Shown here one piece after another: positions 1 through 7,196 of a stretch of 15,386 nucleotides of DNA. The translations under genes and the position numbers were made by a program. Every line of letters starts with the position of its first letter. Position 1 is the stretch's first letter. Below the pieces are notes generated by a model. That model was not told where the DNA came from. It ran no database searches and saw only the letters and a program-made list of their open reading frames with translations. Source of the stretch: Nitrososphaeraceae archaeon (GTDB lineage Archaea > Thermoproteota > Nitrososphaeria > Nitrososphaerales > Nitrososphaeraceae); contig JAICHI010000008.1 of assembly GCA_025922735.1 (NCBI GenBank), positions 1 to 15,386 on the forward strand. Reading direction: 5' to 3'.

Positions 1-244
1 CTCCATGTTACAGCATAAATTCCCATACAAGATGCGTGTGTACATATGTCACATATACGTATTACTCCGCGTTTGGTTCTGCTGCATATTGCATGATTTA
101 GTTACTACCAAATACGGAACCCAGTATTCATATAGTCGCTGCGGAGAATCTCAGGGTGGTGTAGCTTTCCACGATGTGCCTCCTTATAGGCAAGGCTCGT
201 TAGATACATTCAATACACTAATCATAGGTCCATGCTATTCATTT
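1..244. other. Intergenic stretch, no supported gene
   Basis: No convincing coding region was found on either strand. An 86-codon open frame on the plus strand (5-265) has an unconvincing composition, being rich in Cys, Tyr and His, and it overlaps the 3' end of the HEAT-repeat gene, so it is not called. The interval 135-200 is locally GC-richer than its surroundings and contains a small inverted repeat at 177-192 (TGCCT, 6-nt loop, AGGCA). This could be a structured RNA or simply part of a gene lying off the left edge. No tRNA T-arm or other RNA landmark was recognised. Confidence 0.4.
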
Positions 245-739
245 TTATCCACCAGTCATCTTTGAAAAGAGGCTTTTGGCTCGGTTGGTTGCCTTGATAT
301 AGTCAAGGTTTGCAAGCGCTACTACTGCAGATTCTCTTACTTCTTCGCTTTCGTCTTTGAGTGCTTCGTTAAGAGTCTTTCTTGCTTCTTCCAAGCCTAT
401 GACTCCCATTGCGACTGCAGCTTCGTGGCGAACAAAAAAACTTGAGTCATACCTAACAGCATCTGCAAGCGCGGGTATGCCGCTTCTGTATCCAAGCTGG
501 CCAAGCGAAAAAGCCGCCTCGTGTCTTACAAGGGCATTTTTGTCAATTTTTAGGACTTTGCCAATAGGCTCGACTGCATTTTCCGCGCCAATGCTAGCAA
601 GGACACATACTGCGCGGGTGCGCACTACGTTATCGTGATGGTCAAGCAGTTCCTTAAAGTACTGCTCATTCTTGTTATCAAATTGCTTTTCCATTTCTTC
701 AAAAAGCTTGATTCTATCATAATGTATGGAGCTAGTCAT
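245..739 (-). CDS. HEAT-repeat protein, half-size deoxyhypusine hydroxylase-like (two His-Glu dyads)
   Basis: This 164-residue soluble protein consists of four HEAT/PBS-lyase-type helical repeats at about residues 25-51, 53-83, 85-115 and 116-147. Repeats 2 and 3 carry VRHEAAFSLGQLG (H73-E74) and VRHEAAVAMGVIG (H105-E106). These resemble the metal-binding His-Glu motifs of eukaryotic deoxyhypusine hydroxylase (DOHH), including the wording around them (LGQ, AIP-like linker, AxGxIG) and the spacing of about 32 residues. Family knowledge: DOHH has eight HEAT repeats in two lobes of four, each lobe giving two HE dyads to a di-iron site, and it hydroxylates deoxyhypusine on eIF5A. This protein corresponds to one lobe, so a homodimer could rebuild the site. 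That function is inference; a generic HEAT scaffold is the alternative. The ATG at 739 is the only good start, and an A/T-rich element at about 769-780 could be its TATA box. It is transcribed alone, away from its right neighbour. Confidence 0.85.
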   Translation of the reverse strand: MTSSIHYDRIKLFEEMEKQFDNKNEQYFKELLDHHDNVVRTRAVCVLASIGAENAVEPIGKVLKIDKNALVRHEAAFSLGQLGYRSGIPALADAVRYDSSFFVRHEAAVAMGVIGLEEARKTLNEALKDESEEVRESAVVALANLDYIKATNRAKSLFSKMTGG

Positions 740-1191
740 GAGGGATAGGATGGTATATCGGATAACGCCTTTTATTTTTTCGCTCAGGCAACTCTTCTTT
801 GAAGCTAATAGCAGGAATATGTTCTTTGCAACACAATTTCATAGTTACACTATTGATCCTAGACGAGAGTAATAATAATCATGATCATCATTATCATCAT
901 TATTTTCGTCTCCGGAAGCTCTTACCCTTGAAATGTGTCTTTAATTTGTTGCATCAAGTAATGGTTATTATTACTGCCATATATCACGTTAGAACGTTAT
1001 CTTGTGGTATAAGATGTTGTAATTTAAGATAACCTTGAAAGCGCGTATTTTTGCTTGCCTAGTAGAAAAGATAAAGATATAATTTCAAAACATGAAACAA
1101 GAGCTCAACTACCCTGCAAGACGACTGGTTGCAGCTATCTCTCCGAACTGTTATTATATTGCCCTCACCAAGATTATCAGCCGTATTAAAT
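740..1191. other. AT-rich intergenic region between divergent genes
   Basis: This 450-nt gap separates the HEAT-repeat gene (-) from the hypothetical gene starting at 1192 (+), so it must hold both promoters. It contains a low-complexity run of AAT, CAT and CATT units around 868-905. A 77-codon frame at 799-1032 reads through this run and gives a His/Asn-rich, Cys-rich translation, so I treat it as spurious. No structural RNA or mobile element was recognised. Confidence 0.5.
1151..1160 (+). promoter_or_regulatory. Putative TATA box for the hypothetical gene at 1192
   Basis: The A/T-only run TTATTATATT is centred about 36 nt before the ATG at 1192. Archaeal transcription usually starts about 25-27 nt after the TATA centre, which predicts a start near 1182 and a leader of roughly 10 nt. 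This supports ATG 1192 over the in-frame TTG at 1129, which lies upstream of the box. Confidence 0.45.
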
Positions 1192-1653
1192 ATGCGCGTA
1201 AGATACTGGCGGCTTAGTATTACGGATGTTTTGAACGCGACCTATCCGGCAGAAAAAGCTAATCACTGGGACATTAAATGTATGCAGGGCGAATACGAGC
1301 ACTTTGGGGTCTTTTGGTATCGCTATGGCACGCCCTTTGACAAGGAGCCGGTGCACGGCTTATGTTTCTACTACAACGATGTTTCCCGGAAAATCATTGA
1401 CGATCTAGCTTCGTTCTTGCAATCTAGCTTCGGAGGAAAGCTACTTTCCTTGCATAGCAGAAGCTTTCTACAGGGTTCAAAAGAGTTTGCCGACGGGAGA
1501 TCGATAGGCACGCTTGCCAATGAGCTGAGTCTCCGATTCAATGCTCCAGTCGAGCTCACAATAGAATTCGAAAAGATGACCAAGGAAGATATTGACCAAG
1601 AGTCGTTCAAGCTACCTTCCTCAAAGGCCCTGCCTATAACCGGGCCTGACTGA
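1192..1653 (+). CDS. Conserved-looking hypothetical protein, 153 aa
   Basis: I do not recognise a named family. The 153-residue protein looks soluble, with no membrane segment or signal peptide. It has an aromatic-rich N-terminal half (YEHFGVFWYRYG, HGLCFYYND), a central helix rich in Asp, Ser and Leu, and an acidic C-terminal third (FEKMTKEDIDQESF). Its codon use and composition look like real coding sequence. The open frame extends back to a TTG at 1129, but the residues this would add are unlike the rest and the TATA-like box at 1151-1160 lies inside that extension, so I place the start at ATG 1192. It stands 47 nt upstream of tatC, which has its own TATA box, so cotranscription is uncertain and no role in protein export can be claimed. 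Confidence 0.65.
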   Translation: MRVRYWRLSITDVLNATYPAEKANHWDIKCMQGEYEHFGVFWYRYGTPFDKEPVHGLCFYYNDVSRKIIDDLASFLQSSFGGKLLSLHSRSFLQGSKEFADGRSIGTLANELSLRFNAPVELTIEFEKMTKEDIDQESFKLPSSKALPITGPD

Positions 1654-1670
1654 CGCTTGGTAGTGGTATA

Positions 1671-1680
1671 GTATTATATT
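1671..1680 (+). promoter_or_regulatory. TATA box of tatC
   Basis: GTATTATATT is centred 25-26 nt before the tatC ATG at 1701, the spacing at which archaeal RNA polymerase would initiate on or next to the A of the start codon. The tatC mRNA is therefore predicted to be leaderless, and no ribosome binding site is seen before the ATG. Confidence 0.65.
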
Positions 1681-1700
1681 TCTCGACTACTAACCAACCG

Positions 1701-2510
1701 ATGTCGATGGTCGTAGAGATGAGCATCAGGGAGCATCTTGAGGAGCTCAGGACCAGAACACTAAGGGTAGCTGTGGTGATAATCGTCATAACCATATTTG
1801 CAATGACATTTGATCTGCGGCCAATCCAGATTGGTGGCATTACACTAGTATACCCGTATCCAGACCCTTTACACAACATCTCCATTCGCCTTACTTTCTT
1901 CATGCAGGAGAGCCTGCTGCCAGAAGAAGTGAGCCTTATTCAGACCGCTCCAGGTCAGGCATTTTTTTCTCAGATTTATGTTTCTGTGCTAATAGGCCTA
2001 ACAGTCGCTATTCCTTTAATAACGAGAGAGATAGCGGCGTTCATCTCACCTGCGATAAGCTCTAAGACAAAAATTGGATTGAGAAACGTATTCCTTCCTT
2101 CAGTCGTGCTTTTTATTGGAGGCATTGCTTTTTCCTACATTCTATTAATACCGTATGTTCTTAACTTTTTATACAACTACGGAGAGGCTCTTAACGCTGC
2201 TACTTTTCTCACGATCGACAATTTTATTTCGTTCGTGTTGCAGTTCTTTCTTGGCTTTGGGATCGCCTTCCAGCTGCCGATAGTGATGTACGGCATATCA
2301 CTTACTGGTGCTATTTCGCCTAGCTTCTGGCGAGTCAATTTCCGCTATGCTGCCCTCCTTCTGGTCATATTCGGCGCGCTAATTACACCTGACGGCAGTG
2401 GAGTAACGATGTGGTTCATAGCTATCCCCATGGTGCTTCTTTATCTTGCAGGCATGCTAATAGTTGAAAGAAGGGCCGCACGACTAGCAGCCTTGGAAAC
2501 TAACACATAA
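1701..2510 (+). CDS. tatC: Sec-independent protein translocase TatC
   Basis: TatC is the multi-spanning receptor of the twin-arginine translocase, which exports folded proteins across the cytoplasmic membrane. The 269 residues are near the usual family length. The N-terminal signature HLEELR (residues 12-17) is followed by six hydrophobic segments at about 21-37, 93-116, 129-157, 174-199, 213-229 and 236-254, with the family TPD-type motif at 229-231 before the last helix. Two residues differ from what I expect. The membrane Glu of E. coli TatC (E170, in AFEVP-like context) is Gln here (Q191 in AFQLP). The first cytoplasmic loop (PAISSKTKIG) lacks the Glu of the PALYKHER-like motif (E103). 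Met1, Met3 and Met7 are all possible starts; the TATA spacing favours Met1. tatA follows after 29 nt. Confidence 0.96.
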   Translation: MSMVVEMSIREHLEELRTRTLRVAVVIIVITIFAMTFDLRPIQIGGITLVYPYPDPLHNISIRLTFFMQESLLPEEVSLIQTAPGQAFFSQIYVSVLIGLTVAIPLITREIAAFISPAISSKTKIGLRNVFLPSVVLFIGGIAFSYILLIPYVLNFLYNYGEALNAATFLTIDNFISFVLQFFLGFGIAFQLPIVMYGISLTGAISPSFWRVNFRYAALLLVIFGALITPDGSGVTMWFIAIPMVLLYLAGMLIVERRAARLAALETNT

Positions 2511-2528
2511 ATCCTAATTAGTCTTATA

Positions 2529-2539
2529 CTATATATATA
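2529..2539 (+). promoter_or_regulatory. Putative TATA box between tatC and tatA
   Basis: An alternating A/T run lies immediately before and partly against the annotated tatA ATG at 2540. If it is a TATA box, transcription would begin near 2560 and the first usable ATG would be at 2573, giving a shorter TatA. If it is only an AT-rich spacer, tatA would be read from the tatC transcript with its start at 2540. Confidence 0.35.
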
Positions 2540-2872
2540 ATGATCTTGACTGAAGGATTGTCAAATCTCATAATGCAGTTTGCAGGCCTCGGAGGCTTGG
2601 AATGGGTTATTATCATAGGATTGATCGTAGTAGTATTTTTTGGCGTCAGAAAGATTCCTGAGCTTGCAAAATCGTTTGGCAAGGCCAGCGCTGAGTTCCA
2701 AAAGGCAAGAATTCAGGCCAAAAGAGAGCTTCAACAAATGCAAAGTCAAGGAAATGTTGGCAGGGAAAAGCTTGAGACAATAGCTGAATCGCTTGGCATT
2801 GACTATAGTAACAAAAATGACGATGAGTTGAGGACTGCAATTGAGATAGAACTCAACAAAACCAAGCAATAG
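2540..2872 (+). CDS. tatA: Twin-arginine translocase subunit TatA family
   Basis: TatA oligomers form the conducting element of the Tat export system with TatC, encoded 29 nt upstream. The protein has the family layout: a short N-terminus, GLGGLEW, one transmembrane helix (about residues 20-34), the conserved FG hinge at 34-35 (FFGVRKIPELAKS), and a charged amphipathic helix to about residue 65. The remaining 45 residues end in an unusual acidic segment at 74-107 (KLETIAESLGIDYSN, then DDELRTAI). Its pattern resembles small helix-extended-helix modules of the SAP/LEM type, but I cannot assign it. The start is uncertain: ATG 2540 gives 110 residues, while ATG 2573 gives 99 residues with a more typical short N-terminus and a better fit to the TATA run at 2529-2539. 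TatA and TatB types cannot be separated by eye; archaea generally have only TatA-type proteins. Confidence 0.93.
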   Translation: MILTEGLSNLIMQFAGLGGLEWVIIIGLIVVVFFGVRKIPELAKSFGKASAEFQKARIQAKRELQQMQSQGNVGREKLETIAESLGIDYSNKNDDELRTAIEIELNKTKQ

Positions 2873-2880
2873 CTTGGAAC

Positions 2881-2890
2881 CTTTTTATTA
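2881..2890 (+). promoter_or_regulatory. Putative TATA box of the purP-family gene
   Basis: CTTTTTATTA is centred about 29 nt before the TTG start codon at 2915, so the mRNA would be leaderless or have a leader of only a few bases. The surrounding T-rich stretch (2881-2903) lies just after the tatA stop and could also end tatA transcription, since archaeal terminators are often simple T tracts. Confidence 0.45.
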
Positions 2891-2914
2891 CATCCCTTTT
2901 TTCACCTGAAACTA

Positions 2915-4012
2915 TTGATCAGTCTGCAGCAGATTGCAGCTATCGTTAGCCACTATGACTTGAAGGACGTTACTGTAGGCACCATCGGCAGTCACTCAGC
3001 ACTGGAAATAATGGATGGTGCGAAGGATGAGAATCTCAAGACGATATGCATATGCCAAAAAGGTAGAGAACTGCCGTACAGGCGGTTCAAGCGGCTTGCC
3101 GATGAAATCATTTTGCTTGACAAGTTCTCAGATATAATATATCCGGAGAACCAAGAAAAGCTGAGGCAGTCTAACACTATAATGGTGGCACATAGGGCCT
3201 TTACTGCTTATCTAGGCTATGATAATATTGAAAACAATCTGAGAGTGCCTGTCTTTGGCAACAGGTTGCTCTTGCGTGCAGAAGAGCGGACTGCACCAAG
3301 AAACCAGTACTATCTGCTGGAAAAATCAGGCATACGTCATCCAAAGTTATATCACAAGCCTTCAGATATAGACGGGCCTGCGATGATAAAGGTGCAGGAA
3401 GCCACACGCAAGCTGGAGAGAGCATTTTTCATTGCGTCCTCGTATGAAGACTACGAGAAAAAGTCAAACCAAAAGATTGAGCAGGGGCTTGTGACAAAGC
3501 AGGATCTTGACAAGGCAACAATCGAGGAATATGTGCCAGGCACCTATTTTAATTTAAATTTCTTTGTCTCTCCTCTTACAGGTGAAACAGAATTTCTTGG
3601 CATAGAGCGCAGGCTTCAGACTAACATACACGACATTGCATCACTCTCTGCAAGACAGCAGATGGAAATAGATGTCCCGATACAGTATATTGAGGTAGGC
3701 CATACTCCGGCGAGTATAAGGGAGTCGCTTCTAGAGAAAGTCTTCGAAATGGGCGATAGGATTTCTGTCGCAGCAAGAAAAGAGTATCCGCCGGGCATAA
3801 TCGGCCCTATCTCGCTTCAGAGCGTTGTGACAGTTGACCTTGACTTTGTAGTGTATGACGTTTCACTGCGCGTGCCGGGTAATCCTATAATGGCGACTAC
3901 AAGTCCCTATGCAAAATATTATTATGGCCACACGATGGGAGTAGGCCGCAGGATTGCCATGGAGATAAAGGATGCTACGAGGCAGAGGAAGTTGTCTGAC
4001 ATTGTGACTTAA
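2915..4012 (+). CDS. purP: PurP-family protein (formate-dependent FAICAR synthetase family)
   Basis: PurP is the archaeal ATP-grasp enzyme that formylates AICAR to FAICAR with formate and ATP, the ninth step of purine synthesis. The 365 residues match the family length (about 360). The N-terminal signature GSHSALEIMDGAKDE (25-39), VPVFGNRLLLRAEER (111-125), EEYVPGTYFNLNFF (204-217) and the C-terminal SPYAKYYYGHTMGVGRRIAMEIKDA (330-354) all fit. One oddity is residues 158-173 (IKVQEATRKLERAFFI), where I would expect a Gly-rich ATP loop; it has no glycine. Some archaea carry PurP-like paralogs, so this could be a paralog with an altered role. Translation appears to start at TTG 2915: no upstream ATG is in frame and the next Met would remove the signature. 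It converges on the DUF151 gene with 2 nt between stop codons. Confidence 0.88.
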   Translation: MISLQQIAAIVSHYDLKDVTVGTIGSHSALEIMDGAKDENLKTICICQKGRELPYRRFKRLADEIILLDKFSDIIYPENQEKLRQSNTIMVAHRAFTAYLGYDNIENNLRVPVFGNRLLLRAEERTAPRNQYYLLEKSGIRHPKLYHKPSDIDGPAMIKVQEATRKLERAFFIASSYEDYEKKSNQKIEQGLVTKQDLDKATIEEYVPGTYFNLNFFVSPLTGETEFLGIERRLQTNIHDIASLSARQQMEIDVPIQYIEVGHTPASIRESLLEKVFEMGDRISVAARKEYPPGIIGPISLQSVVTVDLDFVVYDVSLRVPGNPIMATTSPYAKYYYGHTMGVGRRIAMEIKDATRQRKLSDIVT

Positions 4013-4014
4013 AC

Positions 4015-4446
4015 CTAGCGCTCTATAGCCTCTTCAAAAAGACCCTTTCTTACCTTGATCGGTATATCATAGTATGCCGCCAGCGCTATTGAGTCAGAAG
4101 CACGATAATTGCGGAAGACGATCTCGCCCTTTTTGCTCTTAAAGTAGAGATTTGCCCGCAGAACTGAGCCACTTTGGTAGACATGCACTTTGACCAGCAG
4201 AAGATCCTGCATTACGGAAATTTCTTCAACCAAGTTGTAGATCGTAGGGATACTGCCTTTGTCTCCTTCTTGAAAACGTGAAATGTGCCTTGCCACCTCG
4301 CCGGAAAATGCCCGCATTGGGAACTCTTTGCCCTCATTTGACTTTAATACTACGACCCCTTCAAGCCCCAGCTGGTCTACGAACCCTACATAACTTATTC
4401 TGGCGAGAATGTATTCCTCATCCTCTTCCGGAGGGTTCCCTGACAT
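4015..4446 (-). CDS. Bifunctional nuclease family protein (DUF151/BFN domain)
   Basis: This 143-residue soluble protein has the BFN/DUF151 fold signature. An N-terminal beta-rich half carries GVVVLKSNEGKEFPMRAFSG (30-49). A central PTIYNLVEEI (67-76) matches the family's helix after the PxTHDL-type motif. The C-terminal RASDSIALAA (115-124) followed by DIPIKV (127-132) is the most characteristic part. Plant and bacterial members have been described with RNase/DNase activity, but many archaeal members are uncharacterised, so nuclease activity here is inference. The acidic N-terminus (PPEEDEEY) is not part of the domain. The 100-nt gap to the divergent membrane-protein gene must hold both promoters; an A/T element at about 4474-4481 could be its TATA box. 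Confidence 0.88.
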   Translation of the reverse strand: MSGNPPEEDEEYILARISYVGFVDQLGLEGVVVLKSNEGKEFPMRAFSGEVARHISRFQEGDKGSIPTIYNLVEEISVMQDLLLVKVHVYQSGSVLRANLYFKSKKGEIVFRNYRASDSIALAAYYDIPIKVRKGLFEEAIER

Positions 4447-4546
4447 TGTGTCTCAACTATAATAGACTTACCGAGAATTAAGGGTTACAGATCTGCGATA
4501 GGATTTAATTTGCAGTCTCAGCTGATCCATATACAGTTCATCAGAC

Positions 4547-5425
4547 ATGGAAGAGAAGAAGAAGAAGGAGAAATGGCAAGGTTTAAGGGAAAGCGGTTTT
4601 AGAGTTTTATTCGTAGGTTTCTTCTCGCTTGTAATTGCATTCATGATATACAGCCGGTTCACCATGCCTTCTTCAGAGTTACTAAGAGTTGAGTCGCATG
4701 AATTGATAGGGCTTGCATATGGCATGCTTGCCATAACCGCGGCTTCCATGGCATCGATGGTATACGGCGCATACACTATTTTTCAGTCAGAGCAGATCCG
4801 GACTACTACTACGCTAGGCTCTACTAACAGCTTGATTTCGTTTATCACAGATGCATTTTCCAACCGAAACTACTATTGGAAAATAATGATAGTTGCTGCG
4901 ATTAGTTACGGGATCTTTTTTGGCTTTCTCTCACAGATACTTGTATACCGGGGGGATGTGTCTTTCACAGAAAAGGAGATTAAGGTGCCATCGCTTGACT
5001 TAATACCGTGCTGCGCCGCCCCTGGCTATATGCCCATGCTTACTTTCTACATTACGGATCATTTTTTGATATTGATAATACCGCTCAATGTGATTCTTGC
5101 TACTATTGTATCTTTGCTGGTAGGCTTTAATGTTGCACTCAGCATATTTGCTTTCAGATTTAAAAAGTCGCTTCTTCAGACAAAGACATCCCTTGCCGCA
5201 GGCATTGGAGCCACAAGCGGCTTGTTTGTCGGGTGCCCGACCTGCGCTGGCAGTCTCATTTCAGCGCTGCTTGGAATTGGGGTGGTAGGAGCAGGAGGCG
5301 CAAGCGCAAGCGTGCTTGCCCCATTCCAGACGGTCTTTATAGCGGCGAGCATCCCTGTGTTGGTCGTCGCGCCATTCCTGACCGCGCGAAGCATCAGGTA
5401 TGCTTCAAGCTGCAACATTACCTGA
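4547..5425 (+). CDS. Polytopic membrane protein with CC and CPTC cysteine motifs
   Basis: I do not recognise a characterised family. The 292-residue protein has a lysine-rich cytoplasmic N-terminus (MEEKKKKEKW) and about six or seven hydrophobic segments: roughly 19-36, 53-77, 112-133, 168-203, 217-245 and 259-280. Two cysteine motifs stand out. IPCCAAPGYMP (153-163) lies in a non-membrane loop before the fourth segment, and FVGCPTCAG (227-235) lies within or at the edge of a Gly/Ala-rich membrane segment. The second has the spacing of a thioredoxin-like CxxC pair or a metal site. A redox or copper/iron-handling role would suit an ammonia oxidiser, but that is only inference. The gene is divergent from the DUF151 gene and ends 7 nt from the convergent asnB stop. 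A possible TATA element is at 4503-4510. Confidence 0.85.
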   Translation: MEEKKKKEKWQGLRESGFRVLFVGFFSLVIAFMIYSRFTMPSSELLRVESHELIGLAYGMLAITAASMASMVYGAYTIFQSEQIRTTTTLGSTNSLISFITDAFSNRNYYWKIMIVAAISYGIFFGFLSQILVYRGDVSFTEKEIKVPSLDLIPCCAAPGYMPMLTFYITDHFLILIIPLNVILATIVSLLVGFNVALSIFAFRFKKSLLQTKTSLAAGIGATSGLFVGCPTCAGSLISALLGIGVVGAGGASASVLAPFQTVFIAASIPVLVVAPFLTARSIRYASSCNIT

Positions 5426-5432
5426 CTCTCTA

Positions 5433-7103
5433 TTATTGTGTTGCCATAAGCTCAAACCGGGCCATCTTTTTTAATATACTATCGAGGAACATCTGCATGT
5501 GGGGTTCTGCAATCCATATCTTGCCGTCGCCAAAGAGGTAGCCGTATCTCTGTGAGCTTCCTTTTTTCTCACGCATCTTGAGCTCCTCAAGGTAAATACG
5601 AGGTATTGTTGAGTCGTCAAAGCCGTGTTTCCTTGCTATAGCATCTAACATACCATGCATGCCCGAGCCATGCTGTGCTGCCTCCTTAATCCTGTAGGAG
5701 ATGTCCTTAGGTATCCCGACAGCTTCTGCAAGCTTTCTATGTACGTGCTTGCCAAAACTATCACCGCCATCTCTAACATTGAGCCGCAAGCTGGTTGCTA
5801 GCGCGACCTTGATCACTTCAGGGTCGAGAAATGGTTCTCGCAGCTCGATGCTGTGCGCCATTGTTATCTTGTCTTCACGCTCAAGCGTCTCTTTGTAGAG
5901 CAAAAGTAGATCCTCTATCATATGCCTACGCAGCATTTTGTAACCTTCCTTTTCTACGACCTTAGCGTACCATGAATAGCCTCCAAATAACTCATCTGCG
6001 CCCTGACCTGTAAGCATCACTTTTATTCCGTCTTCATGGGCCAGCTTGACAGCACCGTACACTGGCAGCGCCACTTCAACCTGTCCTGCATTACTATCCT
6101 CGATGACATTCATTACTTCAGGTATGAGCCTCTCCACCTCCTCTTGGTCAAACTCGCAAACCTTCAGCTTAAGGCCTAGTCTGTCAGCTATCTGGCGGGC
6201 ATATGCAATGTCGCTAGATCCGCTTACGCCCCCGGTGTAGCATATTACTTCAGGAACCATCTTGGCTGCAAGGTACGCAATAAGCACGCTATCGATGCCG
6301 CCAGAAAATATTATCCCTATCCTCTGGAAGTCTTGAACGCGCTTTTCCATCGCGTCGACCAATGCCTTCCTATATGCTTCAACTGCAGACCCCATTGTTC
6401 TATGGATTATTCGGACCTTTTGGGGAATTGGGTCTGCAACTTGGAAGCTCTGAAGCCTTCCGTCCTGAGAAATAATGATTGCACTACCCGGCAGTATACC
6501 TCTTGTTGGTTCTTTTATTCCGATCTTCCACAGGGCTTTGCGTTCAGATGCAAAAGCTACGAACTTGTTCGTATCAGCATAATAAAGCTGCCTCACACCT
6601 ATTCTGTCCCTTACAAGGACTGTCTCGCCGGTCTTCTTATCCTGTATTGCAAGGGCGTAGACGCCGTCAAGCTCTGCAACCGTTTTCTTTATTGCTCCAA
6701 GCAGGCTATTTTTACGTAGGTGATCCTCAATAAGATGCACAATTACTTCACTGTCAGTAGTTGTAGTGAACTTGTGGCGCTTTCCAAGCCGTTCTCTAAT
6801 TTTTTTGTAGTTGTATATCTCGCCATTGTGCTCCAGCAGAATCCGGCCGTCGCAGCTACAAAAAGGCTGTGCGCCACAGGTGCCGCCAACTATTGCAAGT
6901 CGTGTGTGCCCAAGCGCGCTTTTCCCGCTCACATTCTGAAATTGAAGTTGCATTGCCGAAATAGAATTAGACTTGACAATGCGATCATCAGCAACCAAGC
7001 CGGCCCCATCTGGGCCGCGGTTCACCATACAGTGGAGCATTGAGCCTACAAGTGGCACAACATTCTCACCCTTTTTGCTTAAAATTCCAGCTATTCCACA
7101 CAT
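5433..7103 (-). CDS. asnB: Asparagine synthetase (glutamine-hydrolysing)
   Basis: AsnB makes asparagine from aspartate, glutamine and ATP in the cytoplasm. The 556 residues are normal for the family. The N-terminal class II glutaminase domain starts with the catalytic Cys2 (MCGIAGIL) exposed after Met removal, followed by NRGPDG (28-33), the glutamine-binding NGEIYNY (93-99) and TTDSEV (115-120). The synthetase domain has the ATP-pyrophosphatase loop FSGGIDS (266-272) and GQGADELFGGY (366-376), then REPFLDPEV (422-430). All catalytic landmarks seen are intact, so I expect an active enzyme. Asn28 replaces the His of the common HRGPDG wording. Related amidotransferases that modify other substrates share this architecture, so asparagine as the product is likely but not proven. 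It lies 93 nt downstream of the HAD gene on the same strand and probably has its own promoter around 7121-7130. Confidence 0.93.
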   Translation of the reverse strand: MCGIAGILSKKGENVVPLVGSMLHCMVNRGPDGAGLVADDRIVKSNSISAMQLQFQNVSGKSALGHTRLAIVGGTCGAQPFCSCDGRILLEHNGEIYNYKKIRERLGKRHKFTTTTDSEVIVHLIEDHLRKNSLLGAIKKTVAELDGVYALAIQDKKTGETVLVRDRIGVRQLYYADTNKFVAFASERKALWKIGIKEPTRGILPGSAIIISQDGRLQSFQVADPIPQKVRIIHRTMGSAVEAYRKALVDAMEKRVQDFQRIGIIFSGGIDSVLIAYLAAKMVPEVICYTGGVSGSSDIAYARQIADRLGLKLKVCEFDQEEVERLIPEVMNVIEDSNAGQVEVALPVYGAVKLAHEDGIKVMLTGQGADELFGGYSWYAKVVEKEGYKMLRRHMIEDLLLLYKETLEREDKITMAHSIELREPFLDPEVIKVALATSLRLNVRDGGDSFGKHVHRKLAEAVGIPKDISYRIKEAAQHGSGMHGMLDAIARKHGFDDSTIPRIYLEELKMREKKGSSQRYGYLFGDGKIWIAEPHMQMFLDSILKKMARFELMATQ

Positions 7104-7196
7104 ATTGATACTCTAACCAAATTTCAAAAGCCAAGCTCCTTTCGTCAACGAAGCAAGAAGCTCGACTTCAATCACTATAATGTAGTGACTAATGGC

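Noticed and set aside
5..265. 86-codon plus-strand frame at the left edge
   Set aside because: Cys/Tyr/His-rich translation with no domain pattern or promoter, and it overlaps the end of the HEAT-repeat gene.
868..905. Possible tandem repeat or CRISPR-like array
   Set aside because: It is an irregular run of AAT/CAT units with no spacers or repeat unit of CRISPR size.
799..1032. 77-codon frame over the AAT/CAT-rich run
   Set aside because: The translation is driven by low-complexity DNA (Asn/His run) and lacks any protein-like pattern; no promoter spacing supports it.
1129..1191. N-terminal extension of the 153-residue protein to TTG 1129
   Set aside because: A TATA-like box lies inside the extension, the start would be TTG, and ATG 1192 is better placed.
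6333..6719. 128-codon plus-strand frame inside asnB
   Set aside because: It is antisense to a complete, motif-rich asparagine synthetase and has a random-looking, Cys-rich composition.
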